A DNA stretch of 64,000 nt from an uncultured Bacteroidales bacterium (GCA_944320465.1 CALUHO010000003.1:1-64000); one strand, 5' to 3'; positions 38,912-48,033 are shown, counted from the stretch's first letter. The notes: generated by a model not told the origin, from the letters alone. Numbers and translations are program-made.

Positions 38912-39994
38912 TTATAAATCGGGTCGGGGCGATTTTTTTCCGCTTTGTCCTGTCAGATTGAAATCCTTGAAGAATTTCTCCATGTTCCTTGGCACGGCTA
39001 ACTTGCCTAAGTCATCCCATGTCACTTTCCGGCATCCATCCTGCCCGGACAGGGCCTCCTTGGCTATTTGCGAACCGGCATCGGCCTTGTAGAAAAAGAT
39101 ACTCAGGCGGCGATGGCTGAGAACTTGCGTATAGTGTTTCAGGAATTCTATGCCAGTAATGTTTTCCGCAGCGATGGCTTTGTCCCCTTGGGGCGATTTC
39201 CAATAAATTTCCGGCAGGCTGGGTAGATCGAACATGCCTCTCCAGAGGTCGTTGTAGCCTCTTTTATGAATCCAGAGGCCGTTTTTGTCGGCAATTAGGA
39301 GGTAGTGCAGTTCGTATAGCGGCAAGGTTTCTTTTTTCTTTTTGACGGGCAACTGGTCAACGACTCCTTGGCGGAAAGCGTAGCATTCTGTTTGAAACGG
39401 GCAGAAAAGGCAGGAGGGGGCCGCAGGTGTGCATGCCAGGGCTCCGAATTCCATGATGGCTTGGTTGAATTCTCCGGCATGTTCGGGTTCGATGGTTTTA
39501 TTTAGCACATTCATGATTTGCCTGCGGCAAGTCTGGCTCGTCGATTCTTCGAAAATGCCGTGCAGCCGGCTTATCACCCGGATTACATTGCCGTCCATTA
39601 CCGGGTAGCATAGGTTGTAGGAGAAGGAGGCGATGGCCGCAGCCGTATAATCCCCGATGCCGGGCAATGCCCGGATAGACGGGTAATCCTCAGGGAAGCG
39701 GTCTTGGTATTTCTCGTGGATGATTTGCGCTGCTTTGTGCAGGTTCCGGGCTCTGGAATAGTAGCCTAGGCCTTGCCATAGTTTCAGTACCTCCGTCTCC
39801 TCGGCCAAGGCTAATTCCCCAACCGTGGGGAACCGTTCTATGAAGCGTTCGTAATAAGGCAGTCCTTGTGCTACTCTTGTTTGTTGGAGAATGGTTTCCG
39901 AAAGCCAGATTCGGTACGGGTCCCGGGTCTCTCGCCAAGGCAGAGTCCTTTTGTTTTCGTTATACCAATCGATTAATTTCTTGCAGAAGTCCAC
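38912..39994 (-). CDS. mutY: A/G-specific adenine DNA glycosylase MutY
   Basis: A 360-residue protein if it starts at GTG 39994 (DFCKKLIDWYNENKRTLPWR follows). It removes adenine mispaired with guanine or 8-oxoguanine. Visible motifs: catalytic Glu in LSETILQQTRV, helix-hairpin-helix LPGIGDYTAAAIASF, catalytic Asp in MDGNVIRV, the iron-sulphur ligands CxxxxxxCxxCxxxxxC (CTPAAPSCLFCPFQTEC), and a C-terminal NUDIX-like domain that reads 8-oxoguanine. The open frame runs back to 40168, but that part is repeat DNA with no MutY similarity. A perfect promoter at 40055-40085 would start transcription inside that extension, which supports the GTG start. Confidence 0.93.
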   Translation of the reverse strand: MDFCKKLIDWYNENKRTLPWRETRDPYRIWLSETILQQTRVAQGLPYYERFIERFPTVGELALAEETEVLKLWQGLGYYSRARNLHKAAQIIHEKYQDRFPEDYPSIRALPGIGDYTAAAIASFSYNLCYPVMDGNVIRVISRLHGIFEESTSQTCRRQIMNVLNKTIEPEHAGEFNQAIMEFGALACTPAAPSCLFCPFQTECYAFRQGVVDQLPVKKKKETLPLYELHYLLIADKNGLWIHKRGYNDLWRGMFDLPSLPEIYWKSPQGDKAIAAENITGIEFLKHYTQVLSHRRLSIFFYKADAGSQIAKEALSGQDGCRKVTWDDLGKLAVPRNMEKFFKDFNLTGQSGKKSPRPDL

Positions 39995-40054
39995 GATGTT
40001 TTGTTTTACGCAGCTACGTGCCTTGCCTGGATGGAACCGAGGATAGTTGCAGCG

Positions 40055-40085
40055 CAAAAATAGCGAAAGTCGAGCGCCATGCAAA
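40055..40085 (-). promoter_or_regulatory. Consensus promoter of mutY inside a repeat unit
   Basis: Minus strand: TTTG (40082-40085), 19 bases, TATTTTTG (40055-40062), a perfect Bacteroidota promoter. The start of transcription should be near 40048, leaving a leader of about 54 bases before the GTG at 39994. Both boxes lie within the first repeat unit described at 40056-40217. Confidence 0.75.
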
Positions 40086-40217
40086 AAGATCTTGCTCGGT
40101 TTTGCATGGCCGGGACGCATCCTGTTTTCGGCGAAAGCCCAAAATGGCGAAAGTCGAGTGCAGAGCAAACGACCATGCTCGATTTGCTGTGTCGGGACGC
40201 ATTCTGTTTTCAGCGAA
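40056..40217. repeat. Two tandem ~80-bp intergenic repeat units
   Basis: Unit 1 (40056-40136) and unit 2 (40141-40217) share the order AAAAT(A/G)GCGAAAGTCGAG(C/T)G, a hairpin built on GCAAA...TTTGC, then GTCGGGACGCAT(C/T)CTGTTTTC(G/A)GCGAA (gcatggccgggacg in unit 1). They resemble the degenerate units at 6926-7139 in style. Only unit 1 keeps both promoter boxes; unit 2 has the -33-like box with a spoiled -7 (CAAAATGG on the plus strand). Confidence 0.7.
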
Positions 40218-40264
40218 GTCGGAAATGCATGAAATCCTTTTTTTCTTGATATGGGAGAAAATAT

Positions 40265-40272
40265 TATCTTTG
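40265..40272 (+). promoter_or_regulatory. Promoter of the HU gene
   Basis: TATCTTTG matches the -7 consensus TAnnTTTG. A near match to the -33 box (TTTC, 40242-40245) lies at 19-base spacing. Transcription would start near 40279, giving a leader of about 160 bases before the HU start at 40439. Confidence 0.6.
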
Positions 40273-40438
40273 CACCTTGTATTCTTGGAAATTAAGACGC
40301 TGGGGGCTGTTTACGGCTCGGAGTGGAATTGTCCAAGTTGCGGCTTTCCCATCAAGTTGATTTTGAGAAAAGATGAGGGGCGGAGCATAGGGATGGTTCG
40401 CGCAAGAAGAGTTTGAACTTTAAAAAATATATACGACA

Positions 40439-40723
40439 ATGACAAAGGCAGAAGTAGTGGCAGAAATCGCCAACAAAACAGGAATTGAAAGAGTTACCGT
40501 TTTGGCTACCGTTGAAACCATGATGGAAGTCATCAAAGAAAACATGGTGAAAGGCAATAACGTGTATCTGCGTGGTTTCGGAAGTTTTATCATAAAGCAG
40601 CGTGCCCAGAAGACGGCTCGCAACATTACCCAGAACAAGGCTATGATTGTTCCGGCGCACAATATTCCCGCTTTTAAGCCGGCCAAGCCTTTTGTTGAAG
40701 CGGTTAGAAAAGAAGTGAAGTAG
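40439..40723 (+). CDS. HU family DNA-binding protein
   Basis: A 94-residue histone-like protein. The N-terminal helical dimerisation half is MTKAEVVAEIANKTGIERV. The DNA-gripping beta arm begins at RGFGSFIIKQRAQKTARN, and IPAFKPAKPF closes the domain. It bends and compacts DNA. It sits 178 bases upstream of rng, a neighbourhood familiar from other Bacteroidales. No terminator is evident in the gap, so read-through into rng is plausible. Confidence 0.95.
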   Translation: MTKAEVVAEIANKTGIERVTVLATVETMMEVIKENMVKGNNVYLRGFGSFIIKQRAQKTARNITQNKAMIVPAHNIPAFKPAKPFVEAVRKEVK

Positions 40724-40901
40724 TTTTTTCCTGATTATCCGGAATGTTTTTTTTGCAAAGAGGGCATTCTGGATGTGGGATTCCTGTCCCTGTCCGCTGG
40801 GTTTGTCGTTCATGCATATCCGGTTCCCGGTTGTCATGGCGGCGAACCCTGTGTTCATTTATATGTGACAGGCAGGGTTTCTAAAGTTTTACATTGCACG
40901 A

Positions 40902-42455
40902 GTGAATAAAGAGTTGATTGTGAACTCAACTCCCCAGGAAACGGTCATCGCCCTTCTGGAGGATAAAGTTTTAGTTGAGCTTCACAGAGAAAAGAATAAC
41001 ACGCAGCATTCGGTTGGCGACATTTTCTTGGGCCGGGTGAGAAAAGTGATGCCGGGGCTTAATGCCGCTTTTGTGGATGTAGGGGCTGCGAAAGAAGGTT
41101 TTTTGCATTTCTTGGATCTTGGACCTCAGGTCCAGGTTTTACATAAGTTTACCAATTGTGCCTTGCATGGCGATCAGGCACAGCTTGATATTTCCGCTTA
41201 CAAGCTCAAAGAAGAGCTTTCCAAGACAGCCAAGATATCATCGGTTCTGAAGCAGAACCAGTTCGTGCTGGTTCAAGTGACCAAGGAACCGATTTCCACC
41301 AAAGGCCCCCGCCTTAGTTCGGAGATATCCTTTGCGGGGAGGTACGTGGTCCTTATTCCGTTTTCAAACAGGATTTCAATTTCTTCAAAGATTAAGAATC
41401 CTGAGGAGCGGCAACGTCTCAAGAATTTGGTGTTGAGTGTCCGCCCTAAGAATTTCGGAGTCATTATCCGGACCGTGGCCGAAGGCAGGACTGCCTCTGA
41501 ACTGCATTCCGATTTGGATTCGTTGTTCCGGAAATGGGAACAAATCAAGAATCATCTGCACAATATCACGCCGCCGGTCAAGGTTTGCAGCGAGATGGAC
41601 AAGACTGTCAGTATCTTGCGGGACTTTCTAAGTAACGATTTTGACCAGATTGTTACCAACAGCGAGGAAATATACGAGGAAATAAAAGCCTATGTTGAAA
41701 CCATCGCGCCCGAGAAGAAGAATATTGTCAAGCATTATAAGGACAAAGAGCCGATTTTTGACCGTTACGGGGTCACCAAACAGGTCAAGGCATCTTTTGG
41801 CAAGGTAGTCAATATTAAGCGTGGCGGAGCTTATTTAGTGGTAGAACACACTGAGGCTATGCATGTGATAGATGTCAATAGCGGGCATCGGGTCAACGCA
41901 GAGCAGAGCCAGGAGGACAATGCGCTGGAAGTGAACTTGGAGGCTGCGGCCGAAGTGGCTCGTCAGGTCCGGCTCAGAGATATGGGCGGTATTGTCATAG
42001 TGGATTTCATTGACCAAAGGGAAGCCAAGAACAGGAAAATTTTGTTCGACGCGATGGTCAAGTTCATGGAAAACGATCCTTCCAAGCATACGGTATTGCC
42101 CCCGACCAAATTTGGTTTGATACAGATAACCCGTCAACGGGTCCGTCCGCAGACCCAAGTGGACGTGCTGGAGACTTGTCCGGCTTGCGGCGGGACAGGA
42201 CAGATTCGTCCAAGCATTTGCATTGTGGATGATATAGACCGTGACGTTGAATATCTTGTCAAGGATATAAATGCTCGTAATTTCACCATCATTCTGAGTC
42301 CGTACGTGTATGCATACATGTTGCGTCATTTCAGGGCCTATCAACGGAAATGGTGGTGGAAATACCATCGATGGATTAAATTGCGCGAGAGTTCGTCGTT
42401 TGGCTTCCTGGAGTATAAGTTCCTGGACAAAAACGAGGAAGAGATCAAACTATAG
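40902..42455 (+). CDS. rng: Ribonuclease G/E family endoribonuclease
   Basis: A 517-residue protein from GTG at 40902 (NKELIVNSTPQETVIALLED follows). It has an N-terminal S1 RNA-binding domain (GDIFLGRVRKVMPGLNAAFVDVG) and an RNase E/G catalytic core. The two metal-binding aspartates are near residues 324 (VIDVNSGH) and 368 (IVDFIDQ). The zinc-link motif is in CPACGGTG. The length suits RNase G rather than the longer RNase E. It processes rRNA and degrades mRNA from 5'-monophosphate ends. It is followed after 69 bases by the pseudouridine synthase. Confidence 0.95.
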   Translation: MNKELIVNSTPQETVIALLEDKVLVELHREKNNTQHSVGDIFLGRVRKVMPGLNAAFVDVGAAKEGFLHFLDLGPQVQVLHKFTNCALHGDQAQLDISAYKLKEELSKTAKISSVLKQNQFVLVQVTKEPISTKGPRLSSEISFAGRYVVLIPFSNRISISSKIKNPEERQRLKNLVLSVRPKNFGVIIRTVAEGRTASELHSDLDSLFRKWEQIKNHLHNITPPVKVCSEMDKTVSILRDFLSNDFDQIVTNSEEIYEEIKAYVETIAPEKKNIVKHYKDKEPIFDRYGVTKQVKASFGKVVNIKRGGAYLVVEHTEAMHVIDVNSGHRVNAEQSQEDNALEVNLEAAAEVARQVRLRDMGGIVIVDFIDQREAKNRKILFDAMVKFMENDPSKHTVLPPTKFGLIQITRQRVRPQTQVDVLETCPACGGTGQIRPSICIVDDIDRDVEYLVKDINARNFTIILSPYVYAYMLRHFRAYQRKWWWKYHRWIKLRESSSFGFLEYKFLDKNEEEIKL

Positions 42456-42524
42456 GAAAGGAGCGTTCGGGACGCAACTTGTCTTGGCGAGCGGGCTTTA
42501 AACATAATTTGCAGGACACGCCTT

Positions 42525-43487
42525 ATGAGAATGGAAGTCAAAAAAGCGGCAACTTTGCTGGAAATCCTTCAACAAGCTTTTCCCGAGTCATCGCGGACGC
42601 ATTTGAAGAAAATGATTCGCTATGGTTGTGTCCGGGTTATGGAATGCAAGAACTTGAAAGACGGCATTGTCCGGCATCCCGAATATTTGTTGAATAGCGG
42701 GTGGCATGTGGAAGTCAGGAAATACCAGGAAAGGGACTCTCTCAAAGAAAGGCCGCCTTTCAGGATTCTTTTTGAGGACGAATATATCCTCGCGGTATAC
42801 AAACCGGCTGGCATTTTATCCTCTGGAAGGACAACGGAGAAAGTGCGTTCCATGTTCGGCATGGTCAATTCCTATGTGGTAAAATCCACGCGGGGCAAGC
42901 AGCGGGCATACACGGTGCATCGTTTGGATCGGGAAGTGAGCGGCATTCTTCTTTTTGCCAAAGACGAGGAATCGAAGTTCTTTATGCAGGAGCATTGGAC
43001 TGAGGTGGAAAAATACTATTACGCCTTGGTGCATGGCTTGCCTCCGGCCAAGGCGGGTACTTGCCAGTCCTGGCTCAAGGAGAATTCCCAGCAGGTGGTA
43101 TATTCTGTCAAGAACGAAGTTCCGGGTGCCAAATGGTCTGTTACCCATTACAAGCATTTGGCTACTTATACGTGGGAAGGCAAAGAGGTGGATGCCGATG
43201 CGCTTAAGCTTGTGCAGGCAGGAAAGGAACATCCTGATTCCTTGTTTTCTTTGCTGAGGATCAAGTTGGAAACTGGACGGAAGAATCAGATTCGCGTGCA
43301 TCTTTCCGATATGGGATGCCCGATAGTAGGGGATCGTAAATACGGCGGAGATAGCAAGGTGAAACGTACTGTCCGTTTGCTGGCTTATTCCATCTATTTC
43401 CCTCATCCTATGCAGACGAGGCGTGTGAATGTGGAAATCCCCATGCCGGAAGGATTTGTGTATATTGGCTCGACAAATGAATATTAA
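42525..43487 (+). CDS. RluA/RluD family pseudouridine synthase
   Basis: A 320-residue protein. The N-terminus resembles an S4-like RNA-binding region (LQQAFPESSRTHLKKMIRYG). The catalytic core begins at ILFEDEYILAVYKPAG. The catalytic Asp135 is in HRLDREVSGILLFAK, followed by the conserved TGRKNQIRVHLSDMGCPIVG. It isomerises uridine in a structured RNA, probably rRNA, but the target site cannot be told from sequence. The stop overlaps the ATG of the next gene by one base (TAATG), which indicates translational coupling. Confidence 0.93.
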   Translation: MRMEVKKAATLLEILQQAFPESSRTHLKKMIRYGCVRVMECKNLKDGIVRHPEYLLNSGWHVEVRKYQERDSLKERPPFRILFEDEYILAVYKPAGILSSGRTTEKVRSMFGMVNSYVVKSTRGKQRAYTVHRLDREVSGILLFAKDEESKFFMQEHWTEVEKYYYALVHGLPPAKAGTCQSWLKENSQQVVYSVKNEVPGAKWSVTHYKHLATYTWEGKEVDADALKLVQAGKEHPDSLFSLLRIKLETGRKNQIRVHLSDMGCPIVGDRKYGGDSKVKRTVRLLAYSIYFPHPMQTRRVNVEIPMPEGFVYIGSTNEY

Positions 43488-46069
43488 TGGATAGATCCGC
43501 AGGTAAACCACAAGGAACTTCCAGGGTTCAAAAATGGCTGGAGAGTTGCTCGTTGGGACGTTTTGTCTCGGGGATGTGCCGTCTCAAGATGGTCCGTTTC
43601 TTTCTGGTGGCGGGCTTGAACACGGCTTTCGGCTATGCGCTTTTCTCTTTTTTGATTTTTATAGGCCTGCACTATACGCTGGCAGCACTGATTGGGCAGA
43701 TTATAGGCGTTCTTTTTAATTTCCGGACATACGGTTCTTTGGTTTTCAGGAATAAGAAACTGAATTTGTTGCCTAGGTTCTTCATGGTCTATGCTATCAT
43801 GTATTTTTGCAATATCGGAGGCATGACTTTGATAAAGAGCTTTTTCGGCGCTAATGACTATGTCGCTTCGGCTATTATGTGCGTACCTGTCGGCTTACTG
43901 GGTTTTGTATTGAACAAACTGTTGGTTTTCGAGCGGCGCAAAACAGAATCAGATACGCCGAAATTGGTATTCTGGATGCTTGCTTTCATGTCGCTGGGTT
44001 TGATGTTGTGGGGCAGTTTCGATGCAGGGATGTCCGGAGATGAGACCTATCACAATACACAGGCAGCCCATGTGTATGATTATTACAGGACTTTTGGTCA
44101 GGATTCTACGGCAGCGGTCGTGACGGAAGATTACAACCTTCCCTTGTACGGGCAGGTTGTGGATAATTTTGCCTATGCTTTGAGCCAATGGTTCGGCATT
44201 GAGGATATCATGCAGCTTCGGCATATTGTAAATACGATATGTGGCTGGATGGGCATCTTGTTCACGGCTTTGCTGGCTTACCGGATTGCCGGCCGGAAAT
44301 ATCTTCCGGCAATACTGACCTTCCTTTTGTTTGTTTGTTCTCCGCGTTTTCTTGGGCATTCATTCAATAATTTGAAGGATGTCGGTTTGGCTTCTTTTAC
44401 GGCAATGTCGTTGTTTTACATGGTCGTTTTTTTGCAGGATTTTCCAAAAGTCAAATGGTCTACGTCTGTCATGTTGGCTGTCGGCATTGGTTTGGCTATG
44501 TCGGTCAGAGTGGGCGGCTTGATCCTGATGGCTTATTTTATTTTGTTTTGTTTGTTGCGTTTTTTCCAGATGTGCAACCGGGGGGCTTTTGCCGAAGGCG
44601 GGATGTGGCGGACGATAGGACGTTTTTGCTTGTATGGAATTGGCATCTTCCTGGGAGCCTGCTTGCTTTGCCTGATCCTTTGGCCGTATGCGATGCAGGC
44701 GCCTCTGCATCACGTGTTCGGGGCGTTGCTTTCAATGAATGATTTTGAAATAGCCATTCGTCAGTTATTTGAAGGGCGGTTGCAGATGAGTACCAATTTG
44801 CCGTGGTATTATACGCCCAAGTTCATCCTCATGACGATTCCTGTTGCGGTGATAGTCGGGGCATTGGCTTATTTGGCGACGGCATGGAGAAAAGAGAACC
44901 GGTTCTGGGGCTTTTTTTTGTGCTTTTGCTTCCTCTTTCCTGTTGTGTGGATAATTCTGACAAAGGCCAATGTCTATGGAGGATGGCGACATTCCATGTT
45001 CTGCTACCCGCCATTGGTGGCGATGGCCGGTCTGGGTTTTTATTCTTTGCATGAAATGCCTGTGAAGCCTGCTTTACGTTGGCTTTTGGGCTTGTTTCTG
45101 CCTATCGTTCTTTTGATTGGCCCGGTTCGCCATATCATAGCGAACCATCCTTATGAATATGTCTATTTTAATGAACTTGCGGGAGGTATCCGCCGTGCTT
45201 ACGGCTGTTATGAGATGGACTATTATTATCACTCTACCCGGGAGGGGGCCGAATGGGTGATGGCCAATGCCGATACCTCTTTGTTGGAGCCTGGCCGGAA
45301 AATCAAGGTGGCTACTTGGCATGTGCCTTCGGTTTCGTATTATTTGCGAAAGGATACGGTGCATTTCAGAACGGTTTTTTCCCGTATTTACGAAATGGGG
45401 AACAACGATTGGGATTATGCGGTATTCACCCTTACGGGAGTGAATCCGGAATGGATTAAGAACAAGGAGATCTTTCCGCCCAAGAACACGGTGCATACGA
45501 TTGATGTCGACGGGATGCCTATCTGTATTGTATTGAAACGGGAGGATAAGTCTGATTATTATGCCTACCAGGCTTATAAGTCTGGCAAGCCGGATTCTGC
45601 CAAGATGCTCTACCAGCGTGCCTATGCTTGTAATCCTGGCAATGAACAGGTGTTGGAAAATCTTTCCAGGATATATCTTGATGAGCGGAAACCGGATTCT
45701 GCCTGGATGTATGCTTCTCGTTGGGCCTCCCTTGTTCCATCCAATACGACAGCATTGGCCCTGTTGGCAGATGTGTATATGCAGGTTGCTGATTATGAGA
45801 GTGTATTGGATGTGGCGAACCAGATTAAATTCTGGATTCCGGACGAACCTAACGGATATTGGCTGGCATCGTCCTGTTATTTGGAAATGGGAATGGTGGA
45901 AAAGGCTTTGGGCGAATTGCATGCTTTGGTGGAAATATCTCCTGATCCGGAAGTGTTCCTGCTAATGAGTCAATTATACGAGAGTCTGGATTGTCCGGAA
46001 GGGGCGGCATTGTGCTTGGAGGCGGCTTTGCAGTGGCTGGATGACATTGAAGCGGCGGAATTTTTGTAA
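43487..46069 (+). CDS. GtrA / GT39-like glycosyltransferase / TPR fusion protein
   Basis: An 860-residue protein. Residues ~33-150 form a GtrA-like four-helix membrane domain (MVRFFLVAGLNTAFGYALFS...NFRTYGSLVFRN), a family linked to movement of lipid-linked sugars. Residues ~160-600 form a polytopic GT-C fold region with an acidic first loop (DAGMSGDETYHNT), as in ArnT/PMT-type glycosyltransferases. A soluble region follows, then TPR-like repeats at ~690-855 (AKMLYQRAYACNPGNEQVLE). The activity is inferred: donor flipping and transfer in one chain. GtrA and the transferase are usually separate proteins. It is coupled to the preceding gene by a one-base overlap. Confidence 0.85.
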   Translation: MDRSAGKPQGTSRVQKWLESCSLGRFVSGMCRLKMVRFFLVAGLNTAFGYALFSFLIFIGLHYTLAALIGQIIGVLFNFRTYGSLVFRNKKLNLLPRFFMVYAIMYFCNIGGMTLIKSFFGANDYVASAIMCVPVGLLGFVLNKLLVFERRKTESDTPKLVFWMLAFMSLGLMLWGSFDAGMSGDETYHNTQAAHVYDYYRTFGQDSTAAVVTEDYNLPLYGQVVDNFAYALSQWFGIEDIMQLRHIVNTICGWMGILFTALLAYRIAGRKYLPAILTFLLFVCSPRFLGHSFNNLKDVGLASFTAMSLFYMVVFLQDFPKVKWSTSVMLAVGIGLAMSVRVGGLILMAYFILFCLLRFFQMCNRGAFAEGGMWRTIGRFCLYGIGIFLGACLLCLILWPYAMQAPLHHVFGALLSMNDFEIAIRQLFEGRLQMSTNLPWYYTPKFILMTIPVAVIVGALAYLATAWRKENRFWGFFLCFCFLFPVVWIILTKANVYGGWRHSMFCYPPLVAMAGLGFYSLHEMPVKPALRWLLGLFLPIVLLIGPVRHIIANHPYEYVYFNELAGGIRRAYGCYEMDYYYHSTREGAEWVMANADTSLLEPGRKIKVATWHVPSVSYYLRKDTVHFRTVFSRIYEMGNNDWDYAVFTLTGVNPEWIKNKEIFPPKNTVHTIDVDGMPICIVLKREDKSDYYAYQAYKSGKPDSAKMLYQRAYACNPGNEQVLENLSRIYLDERKPDSAWMYASRWASLVPSNTTALALLADVYMQVADYESVLDVANQIKFWIPDEPNGYWLASSCYLEMGMVEKALGELHALVEISPDPEVFLLMSQLYESLDCPEGAALCLEAALQWLDDIEAAEFL

Positions 46070-46074
46070 CTTTG
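46067..46074 (+). promoter_or_regulatory. Likely -7 element of the bactofilin promoter
   Basis: TAACTTTG matches TAnnTTTG and overlaps the stop codon of the preceding gene. The -33 region is weak (ATTG at 46046-46049). Transcription would start near 46081, about 58 bases before the bactofilin ATG. Confidence 0.5.
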
Positions 46075-46138
46075 TATTTTAGCGAATCCACGATGGGGCA
46101 ATGCATGGACGGCTCCCATCTGACAAAATGTATAAGAA

Positions 46139-46510
46139 ATGGCAAAACAACCAGAAAACGATTCATTGCAATCTTATAATGTATTAGGGGCTGGAACCTT
46201 GGTAAAGGGCACTTTGGAGACCAAAGGGAATCTCCGCATTGATGGTCAGTTTGAAGGTACGATGAATGTGGCAGGCAAGTTGGTTATCGGCAAAGATAGC
46301 TTAGTGCAAGGGACTATTCAATGTTCAGCAGCTGAACTGGAAGGGCATGTCAAAGTGGAAAAAATGACTGTTTCCGGTCTTTTGTCATTGAAAAGCACCG
46401 CTGTGATAGAAGGTGTTTTCAATACGCAGCGGCTCTGCGTGGAACAAGGGGCTTTGATAAGCGGTCAGATTCAGATGCCCAAGGATCGCAATGCCCAGCC
46501 GAGTAAATAG
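46139..46510 (+). CDS. Bactofilin (polymer-forming cytoskeletal protein)
   Basis: A 123-residue protein with the central bactofilin beta-helix at about 18-112. Regular turns include GTLETKGNLRIDGQFEG, GKLVIGKDSLVQGTI and STAVIEGVFNTQRL, between short disordered tails. Bactofilins assemble into filaments without nucleotide and organise the cell envelope or shape. It is followed after 30 bases by gcvT on the same strand. Confidence 0.93.
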   Translation: MAKQPENDSLQSYNVLGAGTLVKGTLETKGNLRIDGQFEGTMNVAGKLVIGKDSLVQGTIQCSAAELEGHVKVEKMTVSGLLSLKSTAVIEGVFNTQRLCVEQGALISGQIQMPKDRNAQPSK

Positions 46511-46540
46511 TCCAGGGAAAACAAAATATTCACAGATACG

Positions 46541-47644
46541 ATGAAAACAACAGTTTTTACGGACACCCATATCAAGCTGGGTGCCAAGATGGAGCCTTTT
46601 GCAGGTTACAATATGCCTGTGCAGTATGAAGGTATTATCGCAGAACACAATAACGTTCGCCAAAAAGTGGGCGTTTTCGATGTTTCCCACATGGGCGAGT
46701 TCTGGATCAAAGGCCCCAAGGCTTTTGCGCTTTTGCAGCATCTGACTACCAACGATGTAGCGGCTTTGACCGATGGGAAGGTTCAGTACACTACGGTTCC
46801 CAACGGTCGTGGCGGTATTGTGGACGATATGCTGGTTTACCGTATCGATGCCGAAACCTATATGGTGGTGCCTAATGCAGCCAATATCGAAAAGGACTGG
46901 AAGTGGTTCGCCCAGCATGCCGAAGAAATGGGCATGGAAGTAGGCAAGGAACTCTACAATGCTTCCGATGAAATTTCCCAGCTGGCTGTTCAAGGACCTT
47001 TGGCATTGAAAGTGATGCAGAAGCTGACCGATACCCCGATTGAAGACATGGTTTACTACACCTTCAAGAAAGTGAATCTGGCCGGTGTGAAGGATGTCAT
47101 TCTGAGTACGACCGGTTATACCGGAGCGGGCGGATGCGAAATTTATTTTGCCAATGAAGACGGTCTCAAGATTTGGGATGCCGTGTTCGAAGCCGGCAAG
47201 GAATTCGGTATCATGCCTTGCGGTCTGGGTTGCCGCGACACTCTCCGTCTGGAAATGGGCTTCTGCCTCTACGGTCACGAAATCACCGATGAAACTTCGC
47301 CTATCGAAGCCGGTTTGGGTTGGATTACCAAGTTCGTTCCGGGCAACGACTTTATCGACCGCGACAAGATGGAAAAACTCAAGGCTGAAGGCGTAAAGCG
47401 CAAATTGGTCGGTTTTGAAATGGTTGACCGTGGCATTGCCCGTGCCGAATATCCTATCTGCGATGCCGAAGGCAACGTGATCGGTCATGTTTGCTCCGGT
47501 TCCCAGTCTCCTTCGCTTGGCAAGGCTATCGGAACCGGTTATGTGAAGACCGAGTTCAGCAAGGCCGGAAATGAGATTTTTATCGATATCCGGGGCAGGA
47601 AGCTGAAGGCTGTTGTGGTCAAGATGCCCTTCTACAAAGGCTAA
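46541..47644 (+). CDS. gcvT: Aminomethyltransferase, T-protein of the glycine cleavage system
   Basis: A 367-residue protein of the usual GcvT length. The tetrahydrofolate-binding barrel holds [20 protein letters not shown], the GKVQYT segment, [11 protein letters not shown], and later [11 protein letters not shown] and [13 protein letters not shown]. The C-terminal barrel contains [17 protein letters not shown]. It transfers the methylene group from the lipoyl H-protein to tetrahydrofolate with release of ammonia. The partner genes gcvH and gcvP are not in the window. Only 30 bases separate it from the bactofilin gene. Confidence 0.95.
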   Translation: MKTTVFTDTHIKLGAKMEPFAGYNMPVQYEGIIAEHNNVRQKVGVFDVSHMGEFWIKGPKAFALLQHLTTNDVAALTDGKVQYTTVPNGRGGIVDDMLVYRIDAETYMVVPNAANIEKDWKWFAQHAEEMGMEVGKELYNASDEISQLAVQGPLALKVMQKLTDTPIEDMVYYTFKKVNLAGVKDVILSTTGYTGAGGCEIYFANEDGLKIWDAVFEAGKEFGIMPCGLGCRDTLRLEMGFCLYGHEITDETSPIEAGLGWITKFVPGNDFIDRDKMEKLKAEGVKRKLVGFEMVDRGIARAEYPICDAEGNVIGHVCSGSQSPSLGKAIGTGYVKTEFSKAGNEIFIDIRGRKLKAVVVKMPFYKG

Positions 47645-47771
47645 AAATTCGCATTTTTATTGGTATCTGCTTCGTTGCGAGCCATGCGCGGCTTGGTCAC
47701 GTACCTCAGTACGCTCCCGCGCCGCGCTGTGGCTCGATGCCTCGTAGCTACCTGATAAAAATGCGAATTTT
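47644..47771. repeat. 128-bp hairpin element downstream of gcvT
   Basis: Perfect 17-bp outer arms (AAAATTCGCATTTTTAT at 47644-47660 and its complement at 47755-47771) continue inward as an imperfect stem. The core is at 47696-47716, GTCACGTACctcaGTACGCTC. The core is shared, inverted, with 17-37. It begins at the last base of gcvT and could end its transcript, although it is much longer than a simple terminator. Confidence 0.7.
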
Positions 47772-47787
47772 GTTTCTGATGGATTAA

Positions 47788-47980
47788 CCCAAATCGGTCA
47801 TTAGACACGCCATGTCCGTTTCTGATTGGGAAAATGAGGCATTCGGGCATCTTGCCCGCTTCTGTCCGCATCCTGTTTCTCGCTACGCCTCGACGTAGCC
47901 CGCTACGCCTTCGGCTAGGCGAGAAGCATGCTGCATGACACAAGCGGGCAATCTCCCCAAAGTCTAATGACCGATTTGGG
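47788..47980 (+). mobile_element. 193-bp MITE-like element, copy 3
   Basis: A complete copy with perfect 19-base terminal inverted repeats and the flanking direct repeat ATTAA (47783-47787 and 47981-47985). The interior is nearly identical to copies 2 and 5. It lies between the gcvT hairpin and copy 4. Confidence 0.88.
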
Positions 47981-48033
47981 ATTAACAGGCGCGGGCTTTT
48001 TTTTCGCTGGTATCGTGGCCGGCTGGCCATAAT

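Noticed and set aside
39995..40168. N-terminal extension of MutY to the ATG at 40120 or the far upstream start
   Set aside because: The extension is encoded by repeat DNA, has no MutY similarity, and would start upstream of the predicted transcription start near 40048.
40056..40217. Tandem repeats considered as a CRISPR array
   Set aside because: There are only two diverged ~80-bp units with a few bases between them and no spacer-like sequence or cas genes nearby. They fit an intergenic repeat family.
47641..48030. Minus-strand open frame across MITE copy 3 (similar short frames in copies 1, 2 and 5)
   Set aside because: The shared peptide simply reflects the conserved DNA of the element. 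It is too short and compositionally odd to be a transposase, and the diverged copy 4 does not preserve it.
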